NCBI GenBank assembly: GCA_031260145.1
Contig: JAIRKL010000013.1
Span: 1 to 32,643 of the forward strand
DNA from: Mycoplasmataceae bacterium
GTDB taxonomy: Bacteria; Bacillota_I; Bacilli_A; Mycoplasmatales; Mycoplasmoidaceae
Reading direction: 5' to 3'
Length of the DNA stretch: 32,643 nt
Made by a program: the position numbers and the translations under genes. A model generated the notes under the pieces. That model was given only the letters and a program-made list of their open reading frames with translations. It did not search any database and was not told where the DNA came from. Of the stretch, positions 17,721 to 29,482 are shown piece by piece. Within the stretch, counting starts at the first letter, position 1; the number at the start of each line of letters is the position of its first letter.

Positions 17721-19313
17721 ATGAATGAAGAATTATTGTTCAAACTAACAAAAATTCCTCATTCCACTGGAATTTATAAATGATTAGGGAAAGATAAACA
17801 AATTCTTTATATTGGAAAAGCTAAGGATTTATTTGTTAGGGTTCATCAATATTTTGATTCTAATGTTTCAATCAAAACAAAAGAATTAATTAATAATGTT
17901 TATGATATCGATTTTATTGTAACAAAAAATGAAAATGATGCCTTAATTCTTGAAAATAGTCTAATTATTCAATATAAACCTAAGTTCAATATTCTTCTTA
18001 AAGAAAATAATAATTATCCTTTTATTATTCTCACTGATGAAAAAAATCCTAGATTAATTTATACTCGAAATTTCAATAAATATTCTGGAATATATTATGG
18101 TCCTTTAGCATCAAGTATTTTTAAAAAATACGATTTATACAAATTATTACAAGAAATTTTCCCATTACGAAAATGTGAAAAAATACCAAATAAAAAGTGT
18201 TTGTATTATGATATGAAATTATGTGTTGGTCCTTGTATCAATGATATTGAAAATTCATTTTATGAAAATATTAAGAAGCAAGTACAACAATTTTTTGATG
18301 GAAAAAAGCAAATTATTAAAAATCTTGTTTTAAAAGAAAAAAAAGAAGTTAAGTTATTAAATTTTGAACAAGCACAAAAATATAAAGTATTGATTGAATC
18401 AATTAAACATATTAAAAATTTTGAAAGTATAATAATGCTTTCACAAAATGAGGAAAATATTGATGTTATTGGAATTTATGAAAAAAATAGTATTTTTTCT
18501 TTAATTATTCATAGATATCGAAAAAATGTTTTATTTGAATGTTCTAAATATATTGAAGAATATTATGATAATTTATTAGAAGATTCAATTTCCTCTCTAT
18601 TAAACCTTTACTATTTAGAAAATAAAAATAAACCAAAAAAAATTTATTCTTCTTTCATCTTTTTTTCTTTGATACCATTATTTTTACCTAAAAAAAGTAA
18701 ATATTCAAAAATAGTTGAAAACGCAAATGAAAATGCAAAATCTCATTTTCAATCAAATTATTTAGTTTTTCAAAAATTAAAAGAAAGAACTAGGGATGCA
18801 TTAAAAGAATTAGAAGAAATTTTAAATATTTCCAATATTAACTTAATTCACAGCTTTGATATATCTAATTTTTTTGAAAATGATAAAGTAGGAGCAATGA
18901 TAGTGTTAGAAAATGGAGAATTTAATAAAAAACTTTATCGAAAATTTATTATAAAGAATGTTGAAATCAAAGGGGATTATTGATATTTGGAAGAAGTGGT
19001 TAGAAGACAATATAGAAATATGATTCAAAATGATCAACAGTTACCAAATTTAATAATTGTTGATGGAGGAATTATTCAAGTAAATTCGGTGAAAAAAGTC
19101 TTGGAAGAATTAAAATTAAATGAATTAATAATGGTCGTTGGATTAAGTAAAGATGACAAACATAAAACAAATGCATTAGTTTTAGAAAAAGAAACAATAA
19201 TTTTAAATAAAAAAAGTGGTTTATATTTCTTTCTTTACAATATTCAAGAAGAAGTTCACCGTTTTGCTATTAGCTTTTTTACGAAAAAACATTCCGAAAA
19301 ATTTATTAAATAA
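17721..19313 (+). CDS. uvrC: Excinuclease subunit UvrC, lacking the C-terminal HhH domain
   Basis: 530 residues; ATG 17721 touches the preceding stop codon. The N-terminal GIY-YIG nuclease domain is clear (TGIYKWLGKDKQILYIGKAK, then LFVRVHQYF), followed by the Cys-rich region (FPLRKCEK, CLYYDMKLCVGPC), the UVR motif (NFEQAQKYKVLIESI) and the RNase H-like domain that makes the 5' cut (HSFDISNFFENDKVGAMIVLENG, IIVDGGIIQVNSVKK). UvrC usually continues past EVHRFAI...H with a tandem helix-hairpin-helix DNA-binding domain containing IPGIG. Here the gene stops 13 residues after HRFAI, so that domain is absent. UvrC incises on both sides of DNA lesions after UvrAB. Confidence 0.93.
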
Positions 19314-19322
19314 AAAAAATAT

Positions 19323-20150
19323 TTATTTTTGGCAATGTGAGCAATATCAAGAAGTTCTTCCATTAATTTTAATTCTTCGGATTTTATGCTTACAAATTTT
19401 ACACATTTTTTGGTGATACACCATTAATTTATCTTGATATTTTCCAAATTTATTTTGTGAACTTTTAAAAGAATTAACAGTTGTTCCACCTTCTTTTATT
19501 GATTCTACAATAATTTTTTTACAACTTTTTATTATTTTTTCACAATCGTTTAAAGAAATATCTTTTGTATTCCTTGTTGGTAAAATTCTTGAATCAAAAA
19601 GAATTTCATCAGCATAAATATTTCCAATCCCAGCTTGAAAAGTTTGATTCAATAAAAACGTTTTAATTTTAATCTTTCTGTTTTTTAAATTATTGAAAAG
19701 ATATTTATTATTAAATTTTTTATCTAAAACATCAATTCCAACTTTTTTAAGTTCATTGGACTTTAATAAGTCCTTATTTAAATAAAAATGAAATGTTCCA
19801 AACATTCTAGTATCAAAAAAATTAAGAAACATTCCATTTGAAAGCGTGAATTGAACTCTCACTTTTTTAATATTGGTTTCCTCCTTCGTTTGTAAAAAAA
19901 GTTTTCCTTCCATCCTAAGATGAATGAGAATATTTTTTTTATTTGAAAGTTTTAAAATAATATATTTTCCATTCCTTTCAAAATTCAAAATTTGTTCACC
20001 AATAATTTTTTTCTTAAACTCATTAATAGAAAGATTTTTAATTATTTTAGAAATGAAAACATTAACATCAATTATTTTTAATTTAGTTTTTGAAGAAATT
20101 TCGTTATTTAAATTTCTTACAACAGTTTCAACTTCCGGAAGTTCTGGCAT
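19323..20150 (-). CDS. mutM: Formamidopyrimidine-DNA glycosylase (Fpg/MutM)
   Basis: 275 residues. The start is set by chemistry: after removal of Met the catalytic N-terminal Pro and Glu come first (MPELPEVETVVRNL), so ATG 20150 is used although the frame reaches back to 20174. Other family features: LIHLRMEGKL with its Lys, QAGIGNIYADEILF, GGTTVNSFKS, and the C-terminal zinc finger (CKICKHKI...TSWYCSHCQK, with TGA 19347-19349 as Trp). It removes oxidised purines such as 8-oxoguanine and nicks the strand. The start lies one base from the pepT stop, so the two form an operon. It converges on uvrC with 9 bases between stop codons. Confidence 0.96.
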
Positions 20151-20151
20151 T

Positions 20152-21369
20152 TTATTTACTGAAAAGTTTAACAATTTCTTTCACAAGTTCTAGTGATTTA
20201 TTCATTTGTTGAATTGAACAAAATTCATATCTTCCATGAAAATTAAAACCACCTGCTCCAATATTTGGACAATAAATACCCATATATGTAAGATTCGAAC
20301 CATCAGTACCCCCTCGTATCGGTTTATTTAAAGGTTTTAATCCAATGTTTTTCATCGCTTCTTTAACTACATCAACAATTTCCATTCTATTTTTAATTAA
20401 TTCACCCATGTTATAATATTGATCCTTTAGAATAAGTTTTACAATTTCATAACCATATTTCTCATTCATTTTGTCTTTTATGTTTACAAACATATTTTTT
20501 TGTTCCTCGAATTCTTTTTTACTATGATTCCTAATTATGTAACTTGATTTTGCGTATTCGCAAGAACCTTCGATGGAAGTTAAATGATTAAAACCTTCAT
20601 AATCCTGTGTAAATTGAGGTTGCATTTTCTGAGGTAATTGAGAATAGAATTCAAAAGCAATTAAAGAAGCATTAATCATTTTATTTTTTGCACTGCCGGG
20701 GTGAACTGATTTACCATAAAATTCTAATTTAGCACTTGCAGCATTAAAAGTCTCATATTCAATACAAGAAACATCATCACCATCAACTGTGTATGCAAAA
20801 TCTGGCTTAAAAATATTAATATCTATATGAGAAGTTCCTCTTCCTATTTCTTCATCAGGAGTAAAACAAATATAAATGTTTTGGTGTTTGAAATCGGAAT
20901 TATTCACAATAAAAGAACAAAGTTCCATAATTACACTAACTCCTGCTTTATCATCAGCACCTAAAAGTGTGTTTCCATCTGTTACAATGATATCATCACC
21001 AATGACCTTTTTAAGATCCTCAAATTCGGAAGGATTCATACTTCATTTTTCATTGAGCTTAATTTCTTTTCCATCATATTTTTCAATAATCCTTGGATTT
21101 ACATTTTCACCAGAAGCATCAGGAGCGGTGTCAACGTGAGCTAAAAAACCAATTGATTTTGTTGTTTCATAATTAGCTGGGATAAAACCATAAACATATC
21201 CGTATTCGCTTACTAAAACTTGTATTTTCATTTGTTCAAGTTCATTTTTTAAAAGATTGATTAGATTTCATTGTTTTTCACTACTTGGTGTAGTAGAAGA
21301 ATTTTCATCAGATTGAGTATCAATTTTTACATACTTTAAAAATCGTTCAATTATTTTTTTATTTTCCAT
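20152..21369 (-). CDS. pepT: Peptidase T (tripeptidase)
   Basis: 405 residues, family length, with TGA-Trp codons. M20 metallopeptidase residues are in order: GFLAHVDTAPDA (His and Asp), NTLLGADDKAGVSVIMEL (bridging Asp), FTPDEEIGRG (catalytic and ligand Glu), TVDGDDV (Asp) and GFNFHGRYEF (His). The tripeptidase-type dimerisation domain lies between them. It is a cytoplasmic zinc enzyme removing the N-terminal residue from tripeptides, matching the peptide import by Opp. ATG 21369 has a Shine-Dalgarno AAGGA and a minus-strand TATAAT at 21411-21416. It is first in a pepT-mutM operon. Confidence 0.96.
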
Positions 21370-21410
21370 ATTATCCTTCTTATTATCTATTCCTTTTTTA
21401 TATATTAACT

Positions 21411-21429
21411 ATTATAATTACATTATAAT
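21411..21429. promoter_or_regulatory. Symmetrical double -10 element between pepT and leuS
   Basis: ATTATAAT occurs twice (21411-21418 and 21422-21429), three bases apart. Each copy is its own reverse complement and offers a TATAAT on both strands. Plus-strand starts near 21436 would give leuS a leader of about 45 bases; minus-strand starts would serve pepT. Confidence 0.55.
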
Positions 21430-21481
21430 AACCCTCTACAAAAACTAAAAAGGAATAATAAAAAAATCAAAATTTATAAGA

Positions 21482-23926
21482 ATGTATAATCATAATTTAA
21501 TCGAAAAAAAATGACAAAAAAAATGAGCAGAATCTAAGATTTTTTCTTTTGATGTAAACAGCTCAAAACCAAAATATTTTGCTTTAAACGAATTTCCTTA
21601 TCCAAGTGGTGCTGCACTACATACTGGGCATGCATTAGGCTGAAGTTTTATTGACATTCATGCTCGATTTAAGCGCTCTCTTGGCTTTAATGTTTTCTGC
21701 CCTTGCGGATGAGATTCTTTTGGTTTACCTGCTGAACAATTTGCAATTAAAAACAATAAAGATCCAAATATTTTTACTCAGCATAACATTGATACAATGA
21801 GAGAACAAATAAAACAATTCGGCGGCATTATTGATTGAACAAAGGAAATAGATGCTACTAATCCAAAATATTATGCTGGAACCCAATGAATATTTGCTCA
21901 ATTAATGAAACATAATCTTGCTCAACTTAAAGAAGTAGAAGTTAATTGATGTGAACAATTGCAAACAGTTCTTGCTAATGATGAAATTATTATTAAAGAT
22001 AATAAAATGTATAGTGAAAGAGGAGAATATCCTGTTATTAAAAAACCTTTAAAGCAATGAATATTAAAAATTACAGATTATGCAAAAAAACTTAGTGAAA
22101 GTTTGGATGAAAAAACTTGACCAAGTGCAATAATTCAAAAACAATGAATAGGTGTAAATGAAGGAACATTAGTAACTTTTAAGACTGATAAAAAAAATTT
22201 AAAATTGACAGTATTCACAACAAGAATTGATACTATTTTTGGTGTTACCTTCTTATCAATTGCTCCTGAAAATAAGCTAGTTTTAAAATTAATTAATAAA
22301 AAAACAGAAAAAGAAGTAAAAAAATATATTGAAATCACTAATTCTAAAACTGAATTGGAAAGAAAAGAAAACAAAACAAAAACTGGTGTTTTTACAGGTT
22401 CTTATGCAATTAATCCTTTCAGTAATAAAAAAATTCCAATTTATGTAGCTGATTATGTTTTAAATAATTATGCTACTGGAATTGTAATGGGTGTTCCTTC
22501 ATGTGATCAAAGAGATTATGAATTTGCGCAAAAGTTTAATTTACCAATAATCAATATTATTGAATCTTCTAAAAAAGAAAATCTAGTGAATATTGAGGAT
22601 GGTAAACATATAAATTCGAAATTTTTAAACAGTCTGAATATTAAAGAAGCTAAGAAAAAAGCTATTGAATTCGGTGTTTCGAAAAAAATTGTAAAAATTT
22701 ACACAACAACTAAACTTCATGATTGAACTTTTAGTCGCCAAAGATATTGAGGAGAACCTTTCCCAATAATTTATGATTCAAAAAAGAAACCTCAAATTGT
22801 TAATTTAGATTCTTTGCCAATTGAACTTCCAAAATTTCAAGACTACAATTTTGAAAAGAAAGGTTTTTATTCTAATCCTTTAGATAATGCAGAAGATTGA
22901 AAAAAAGTTGTTATTAAAAATAAAAAATATATTAGAGAAACAAACACAATGCCAGGTTCTGCAGCAAGTTCTTGATATTTTTTAGCATATATATTAAAAA
23001 ATTCCGATGGTACATATGAAAAAATAGATTCTAAAGAAGGAAGAAAAAGATTGGAAAAATGATTACCAGTTGATATATATTTCGGTGGAAAAGAACATAC
23101 AACTGGACATGTTTTATATGCGCGATTTTGATTTAAATTTTTGCAAGAGGCAGGATTTATAAGCAAAAAATTCAAAGATTTCTTTTCTTTAAGAGCAGAC
23201 CATGGAACAATTTTGGCTCATGATGGAAGAAAAATGAGTAAAAGATGAGGAAATGTTGTTAATCCTTCTGAAATCATTAATACTCATGGTGCTGATGCAT
23301 TAAGAACTGGAATCGCTTTTATGGGTCCTTATAATAATACTTTTCCTTGATCTTCTAATACAATTGATGGCGTAAGAAAATGACTAGACAGAATATATTT
23401 ATTATTTACAAATAATGGTGCTATAAAAATTAGGATAATTAAAGATATCAATGAAATCAACAAGGATTTTATTGAAACATACAATGTTTTCATTAGTAAT
23501 GCTAAAATACACTTAGAAGAAAAAAAACATAATATTGTAGTTTCTGATATGATGATTTTTATTAATGAATGTTATAAAAATACCTTAATATGCAAAGAAC
23601 ATGTTAAAGGTTTTTTAACTATTCTAAGTTTTTTTGCTCCTCATGTTGCTGAAGAAATAAATGAAATTGTTTTTAAAGACAATACTTTTCTTTACAATTC
23701 TGATTTCCCAAAAATTAATGAGGTAAAAAATGAAAATAAAATAATCAATTTACCAATTCAAATTAATGGAAAACTACGAATTGTTATTGAAATTAATAAA
23801 AATATGACTAAGCAAGAAATAATTGATTTTCTTATGAAAGATTCTTTGTTTACAAAATACCTTATAAATAATTCTTATAAAAATGTAATATATGTTCCAA
23901 ATAAAATAATGAATTTTATTATTTAA
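21482..23926 (+). CDS. leuS: Leucyl-tRNA synthetase
   Basis: 814 residues with over a dozen TGA-Trp codons, so it looks fragmented under the standard code. Class I motifs: [16 protein letters not shown] (HIGH equivalent HTGH) and [11 protein letters not shown] (KMSKS equivalent). LeuRS traits: [24 protein letters not shown] and [22 protein letters not shown]. The CP1 editing domain is retained ([15 protein letters not shown] with the editing Thr, and [13 protein letters not shown] with the essential Asp), but the usual His before that Asp is Cys here. It attaches Leu to tRNA-Leu and edits mischarged products. It converges on the lipoprotein gene with 7 bases between stops. Confidence 0.97.
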
Positions 23927-23933
23927 TAAATAA

Positions 23934-25022
23934 TTAAGCGCTTAAAATTGCTTTAAAATTTCTAGTTTTTTGTTCTAAAACACTTCATAGGTTTCTATTA
24001 CAATCATTTTCTTGAAGTTCATTAGATAAGTTTAGAAAATCACTTAGTTTTAAATCATAAATAGAAACTGAAACATTAGAAATATTTGAAATTACTTGTG
24101 CTAGTTCATTTATCGTTTCTATACTATTAGAAAACATTTCACTAATTTGGAAAAGGGTTAAATCTTTCAATGTTTCATAATTAGGTAATAAGGAAACAGA
24201 AGAAAAAGTTTCTAAACATTCCTTTTTTATTTCTTCAACCTCATTAACTTTTTCAAAAATGTCATACAAAGTATAACAAAAATATGATCAATAAGAATTT
24301 GGAATATCTTTTTTATTCTTAATATTATCAGAATTTAAAAAGTAATTAATATTAGTTAATGTTGAATTAACATCGATTGTTTCAATGATTTTTCCAATAA
24401 TATTTTTCGAATTTTCAATAAATTGATTAACTAAATAATTATCTTCAATGATACTAGCGATTTTTTGAAATTTTAAATTAGCATATTTAGGAAATTTATT
24501 TATTATAGAATTTAAAAGTGAAAGAGAAATGTTTTTAAATCTGCTCTCTTTATTTCTTAATTTTTCTTTAAAAAGTTTTAGAGTTTGATTAAATTTTTCT
24601 CACAATACAACATCAATTGCAGATATTTTTTTTAAATCACCATTTCTTGAAGAATTTATTAGTATTTCAAAAGTATCAAATTTGTTAAAAGTTTCCATAT
24701 GATTTTTATAAAGAATTTCATTCGCAACAAAGAAAAGTTTAAAAGTTAGGTTATCTTCTGATGAATTATCAAATTTTTCTTCTAAAACACCAACTGCGAC
24801 TTCTTCAAATGTTAAATAAGAGATATGAAATAAAGAATCATTTGCGATATTTCCTAAAATATTCAATGTTTCTTGTTTTAATGCTGTTGTATCAGTTTTT
24901 TTAGAACAACTTGCAAGGTTTGAAGTTAAAGGAATAATGGAACTTGCTAAAATAATTGAACAAAAAAATATTTTTAACATATTTTTTTTGCAATGGAATA
25001 ATTTCATAAAGTTTGGTTTCAT
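23934..25022 (-). CDS. Surface lipoprotein of unknown function
   Basis: 362 residues from ATG 25022 with TGA-Trp codons. The signal peptide ends in lipobox LASC (SIILASSIIPLTSNLASCSKK), so it is a membrane-anchored surface lipoprotein. The rest is predicted helical with many Glu, Asn, Lys and Ser residues; no domain is recognised. A minus-strand TATAAT (25027-25032) lies so close to ATG 25022 that the mRNA would start inside it, so ATG 25007 (MKLFHCKKN) or 24980 may be the true start. It resembles the lipoprotein at 2917-3981 in size, lipobox, a WEK motif (residue about 141) and C-terminal pattern. It is divergent from the LRR surface protein gene. Confidence 0.82.
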
Positions 25023-25075
25023 TTTTATTATATTTTATGGTTCTAAATTTTCAACTTATAATATATAAATATATT
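25023..25075. promoter_or_regulatory. Divergent promoters of lipoprotein and LRR protein
   Basis: 53 bases. TATAAT at 25057-25062 (plus) predicts a start near 25069, about 7 bases before the LRR protein ATG. TATAAT on the minus strand (25027-25032) serves the lipoprotein. Two surface-protein genes thus share one short control region. Confidence 0.5.
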
Positions 25076-27373
25076 ATGAAAAAGTCTATTTTTAAAAAAA
25101 TTCATTTATTTTTTTTATTTTCTTCTACATTACTTATTTTTTCTACTTTTGGCATTTCAATAAATAAGGTTATTGACTCTAAAAAAACTTCTAATTTTAA
25201 TTCAAGTCATTTAAATTGTTTTCCTGAAAAAGAAATATGTGGCAATGAAAATGGAACAAATTGAAGTGGTTATATTTCAGGCAAAATAATTTGTTCAAAA
25301 GAAACTGATATTTTTGGAAATAAATATGCAATTGTCCACAAAGTTAAAGAAATTTTTTCAGATGAAGATATAATAAATTTTATTTTTAATCCTTCTTTTA
25401 AAAGAAATTCTTTTCCATATTCTGCTCATAACTTAATAATCCCTGATTCTATTATTTTTTCTGATGGTGAAAAATTACCATTGCGTATTATTGATGAAAA
25501 AGCATTTGCATTTTGCGATATTTCTGGAAAATTAACAATTGGGAAAAACATTGAAATTATTGCTAAATGTGCTTTTTACGGAAATAATCAAATAGACTCT
25601 GAATTGATCTTAAGTGATAAAATAATCTTTGTTGGTGAATATGCATTTATGTACTGTGTAAAAATTTCCCATCTTTCATTAGGAAAAAATATTAAATATA
25701 TTGGCGCTTATGCATTTTCAAATTGTTCAAATATTAGTGGTGAATTAAAATTACCAACTTTTTTAAATGAAATAAATGAATATACTTTTGCAAATACAAG
25801 TATTGATAAAATTATCTTTAATAAAAAAATAAAAAAAATTGGCGCTGGTGCTTTTGATGAATGCGGTAGTTTGAGAGGCGAATTAATAATCCCTGATTCT
25901 GTTGAAGAAATTGATGCTGATGCTTTTTATTTAACTAATTTTACTTCTTTAAAACTAGGAAAAAATATTAAAAAAATCGGTATGTGTGCTTTTGAAGGAT
26001 TAGATTTAAAGGAAGTTATTATTCCTAAATCTATGACATCAATTGGTGAATGTGCATTTGCTAAATGCAAATTAATTAATATTATTAATTATTCACCTTA
26101 TTTTAAGTTTGCTAGTGAAAAATCGGTTGGCAAAGCAAAAGTTTTATTATCTTCTTCTCATATTTCAGATGATATTGATTATGAAACTGATGATAGCCTT
26201 TCTTTCATAGATAGAGAAGGTAAAAAATGAGGTGGTCATGAAATTGTTGGTTGCTTAGCAATAGGAAAAGTTAATATTCCTGAAAATGTTAGAAAAATAG
26301 GTATTGAAAAATTTTCAAATTGTGCAGGAATTACATCAATAAACTTTTCCAAAAGTATAGAAGAAATAAAATCCTCTGCTTTTAATTATTGTTCAGGTTT
26401 AGCTGAAATAAATATTCCTAATAGAGTTGAAAACATAGAAGATTATAGTTTTGCAAATTTAGAAAAGGTTGATAAATTAATTATCGGAAAAAATGTTAAA
26501 AATATAGACAAAAGTGCATTTAAAGATTCCAAAATAAATAATATTATTAATCATTCGCCTTATTTTAAGTTCGCTAGCGAAAAATCGGTTGGCAAAGCAA
26601 AAATATTATTATCTTCTTCTCATCTTTCTAATGACTTTGATTATGAAAAAGATAGTCCAATTGCTTCTCTTGCTTGTGGAGAAATAGCCATTCCTTATGA
26701 TGTTAAAAGAATAGGTGATTTTGCTTTTTATGATTGTGTAAATTTAAAAGGAAAATTAACCCTGCCTCAAAATTTAAAATATATTGGTCTTTATTCTTTT
26801 TCCTTTTGTTCTTTTGAAGGGAATTTAAACATTCCTGATTCTGTTGAATTTATTGGCGAAGGTGCTTTTCAAAATACAAAATTTGAAGGATTTTTACATA
26901 TTTCTGAATCCATTTCTTATTTGCCTAATTGTGTTTTTTCAGATTGCAATTTTCATGGAAAATTAATCTTACCAGAAAAAATAGATTCAATTGGGAATTT
27001 TTGTTTCGCAAATTGTGAAGGATTCACTGGTGATTTAATAATTCCAAAAAATATTACTGAAATTGGTATTAATGCTTTCTTTAATAATAGTTTAAATGGT
27101 AATGTATACTTATATTGAAATAATATAGAAATTCTTTGTAGTAATTTATTTGCTTGTAAAAGAAATAAAATTTCTCAAATTAAAAATATTGTATTTCTTG
27201 TTAAAGAATTCCCAATACTAAATAATGATGAAGATGAAGAGAAAATATTTTATGAAGATTGAAATTTGAGATATTTAATTTGTTCTTCAAATACTAATCC
27301 GAGTTGTTTTAGTGCTTTAGAAGTTAGAAAATTAAAATCAGAATATATAAATATTATATTTCAATATGTCTAA
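25076..27373 (+). CDS. BspA-like leucine-rich-repeat surface protein
   Basis: 765 residues with four TGA-Trp codons. The N-terminus (MKKSIFKKIHLFFLFSSTLLIFSTFGI) is a signal peptide or membrane anchor without a lipobox Cys. The body is a run of LRR_5-type repeats of about 23 residues with the pattern 'i.IG..AF..C..l.g.l.iP..v..I', for example IGAYAFSNCSNISGELKLP and IGECAFAKC, as in Bacteroides and Trichomonas BspA proteins. Such proteins are usually surface adhesins. A segment including SPYFKFASEKSVGKAK occurs twice (DNA 26081-26187 and 26543-26649), interrupting the repeats and pointing to a recent internal duplication of a block of about 154 codons. The C-terminus (from about residue 680) is not repetitive. 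Confidence 0.88.
26081..26649 (+). repeat. Direct repeat within the LRR gene
   Basis: Two copies of about 107 bases (26081-26187 and 26543-26649), 462 bases apart, with few differences, mostly silent. Both encode SPYFKFASEKSVGKAK followed by (V/I)LLSSSH(I/L)S and an acidic stretch. 462 is a multiple of three, so recombination between copies would delete or duplicate 154 codons in frame. Confidence 0.93.
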
Positions 27374-27452
27374 TATTCTAATATTTTAGAAGAAATTTTA
27401 AGTATAAAAATTTACAACTTCATAAAAATTTATTTTAAATGAATATTATTTA

Positions 27453-29405
27453 TTAAAGTTCAAAACTAATAGATTTTTTATTCACCTTATCAATAACTTT
27501 CTTAATAAATTCATCAACTTTCATAGAAATAAGTTTTGAATTTTCAGAAGAACTAAAAATTCTTATTGAAATACTCTTACTTTCCTTTTCTTTATCTCCG
27601 ATTATTAAAAGGTAAGGAATTTTTTCAGTTGAATGAATAGCAATCTTTTGTTGTAAAGTTCTATTTTCTAAATCTAATTTAACTCTCAATCCTGCATCTT
27701 TTAATTTTTGATATACTTCTTCACAATAATTACTAACCTTAGTATTAATATTTAAAATGCATGCTTGAATTGGATTAAATCATAAAGGAAATTTTCCTTC
27801 AATAGTTTCAATATACATTCCTAAGAAACGATCGATTGAACCAAAACAAGCGGCATGAAGCATACAAGGAATATGTTTTTTTCCATCTGCTCCAACATAA
27901 GACATATTAAATCTTTCAGGTAGGTTCATATCAAGTTGGATTGTTCCAATTTGTCATCATCTTCCTAATGCATCTTTAAAAGAATACTCTAATTTTGGAC
28001 CATAAAAAGCACCTTCTCCGGGAGCTAGAGTGTATTTTAATTGTTTCTTTTGTAGAACATTTTCAAGATACTTTTCACTTGCATCTCATATATGTTCACG
28101 ATTAGGAATACGATTTTCTGGACGAAGACTAAGAACAATTCGAATTTCATCGCCATGAAAACCAAGAACTTCATAAACTTGTTGATAAAACATATCGTGC
28201 ATATTTAAAATTTCTTTTTCTAATTGTTCTTCAGTACATCAAACGTGTGCATCATCTTGAGTGAATTCTCGACATCTTAAAAGTCCATTTAAAGATCCAC
28301 TTGCTTCAAACCTATTAACTTCTCCAAATTCCGCTAAACGTATTGGTAAGTCACGGTACGATTTTGGACTATTGTTAAAAATCAATATTCCTCCTGGGCA
28401 ATTCATTGGTTTAACAGCAAATTGCATTTCATCTTGTGTTTTTCCCCCATAGTTGTGTTCCCCATAATGTGCTCAATGTCCACTTTTTTCTCATAAAATT
28501 CTATTCATAACACGTGGAGTGTGTCCTTCAACATATCCATTTCTATATTTAACTTCTCTTAATCAATTAATAATAGTTTGTCACATAAATCAACCATTTG
28601 GATGCCAAAAAGCGGATCCTGGTGCATATTCTGGTTCTCAATGACATAAGTCCATAGCTTTACAAATTTTTTTATGATCTCTTCTTTCACATTCTTGTAA
28701 AAAGACAAATCAATTATCAAGTGCAATTTTAGAATCTCATGCAGTTCCATATATTCTTTGTAACTGTTTATTTTTTTGATCACCTTTTCAATATGCGCCA
28801 GATATTTTTGTTAATTTAAAGTATTTTAAATAACGAGAACTTGGCACATGAGGACCTACACATAAATCAACATAATCACCAATTTCATAAATAGAAATAA
28901 TAGATGAAGAGTCTAAACTATTAATTAATTCAATTTTGTAAGGATTATCTTTGAAAATAGAAAGAGCTTGTTTTTTGGAAACTTCTTTTCTAATGAATTT
29001 TAAATCAGTATCAACAATCTTCTTCATCTCATTTTCAATTTTTGGAAAATCAGCTTCCGAAATCTTTTCTTGTGAATCAATATCATAATAAAAACCTTTT
29101 TCTATTGCTGGACCAATAGTAAATTTTACATTTTTATAAAGATTTTTTAAAGCAGCAGTTAATAAGTGCGCAGTGGAATGACGAATAATATCTAAACCTT
29201 CATCTGAAGATTTGGAAATAAATTTAACAGATTCGTCAGAAATATTGGAAGGTATATCAAAAGATAAATCTTTAATTTCGCCATTTATTTCTATTGCAAC
29301 TATATCTTTTGCATTGGATTGTTTAACTAATTCGAATCCCTTAATATAAGTGATTTTTTCTTGTTGTTTTTTGTTTTGGTTTTTTGCATTTTTTTGTTGT
29401 TTCAT
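27453..29405 (-). CDS. thrS: Threonyl-tRNA synthetase
   Basis: 650 residues with many TGA-Trp codons. The N-terminal TGS-like region is followed by the editing domain with RHSTAHLL (HxxxH) and [11 protein letters not shown], then the class II core: motif 1 near NGWFMWQTIINWLR, zinc ligands in [17 protein letters not shown] and [14 protein letters not shown], motif 2 [26 protein letters not shown], and the C-terminal anticodon domain. It charges tRNA-Thr and hydrolyses Ser-tRNA-Thr. A minus-strand TATAAT at 29460-29465 predicts a leader of roughly 47 bases holding a small hairpin (TCAGG-TTTTGT-CCTGA). No T-box motif was seen. Confidence 0.97.
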
Positions 29406-29482
29406 TTTCGTAGTTTATTTTTTTGTTTTTTATTCAGGACAAAACCTGATTTTGTTTAAATTATAGTTTTTTAGTAAAAATA

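Noticed and set aside
19216-19416. Plus-strand open frame possibly supplying the missing UvrC C-terminus by frameshift
   Set aside because: The translation has no helix-hairpin-helix pattern (no IPGIG) and runs antisense into mutM.
28559-28783. Minus-strand open frame of 74 codons
   Set aside because: It is a frame-shifted reading of thrS, whose proper frame runs through TGA-Trp codons.
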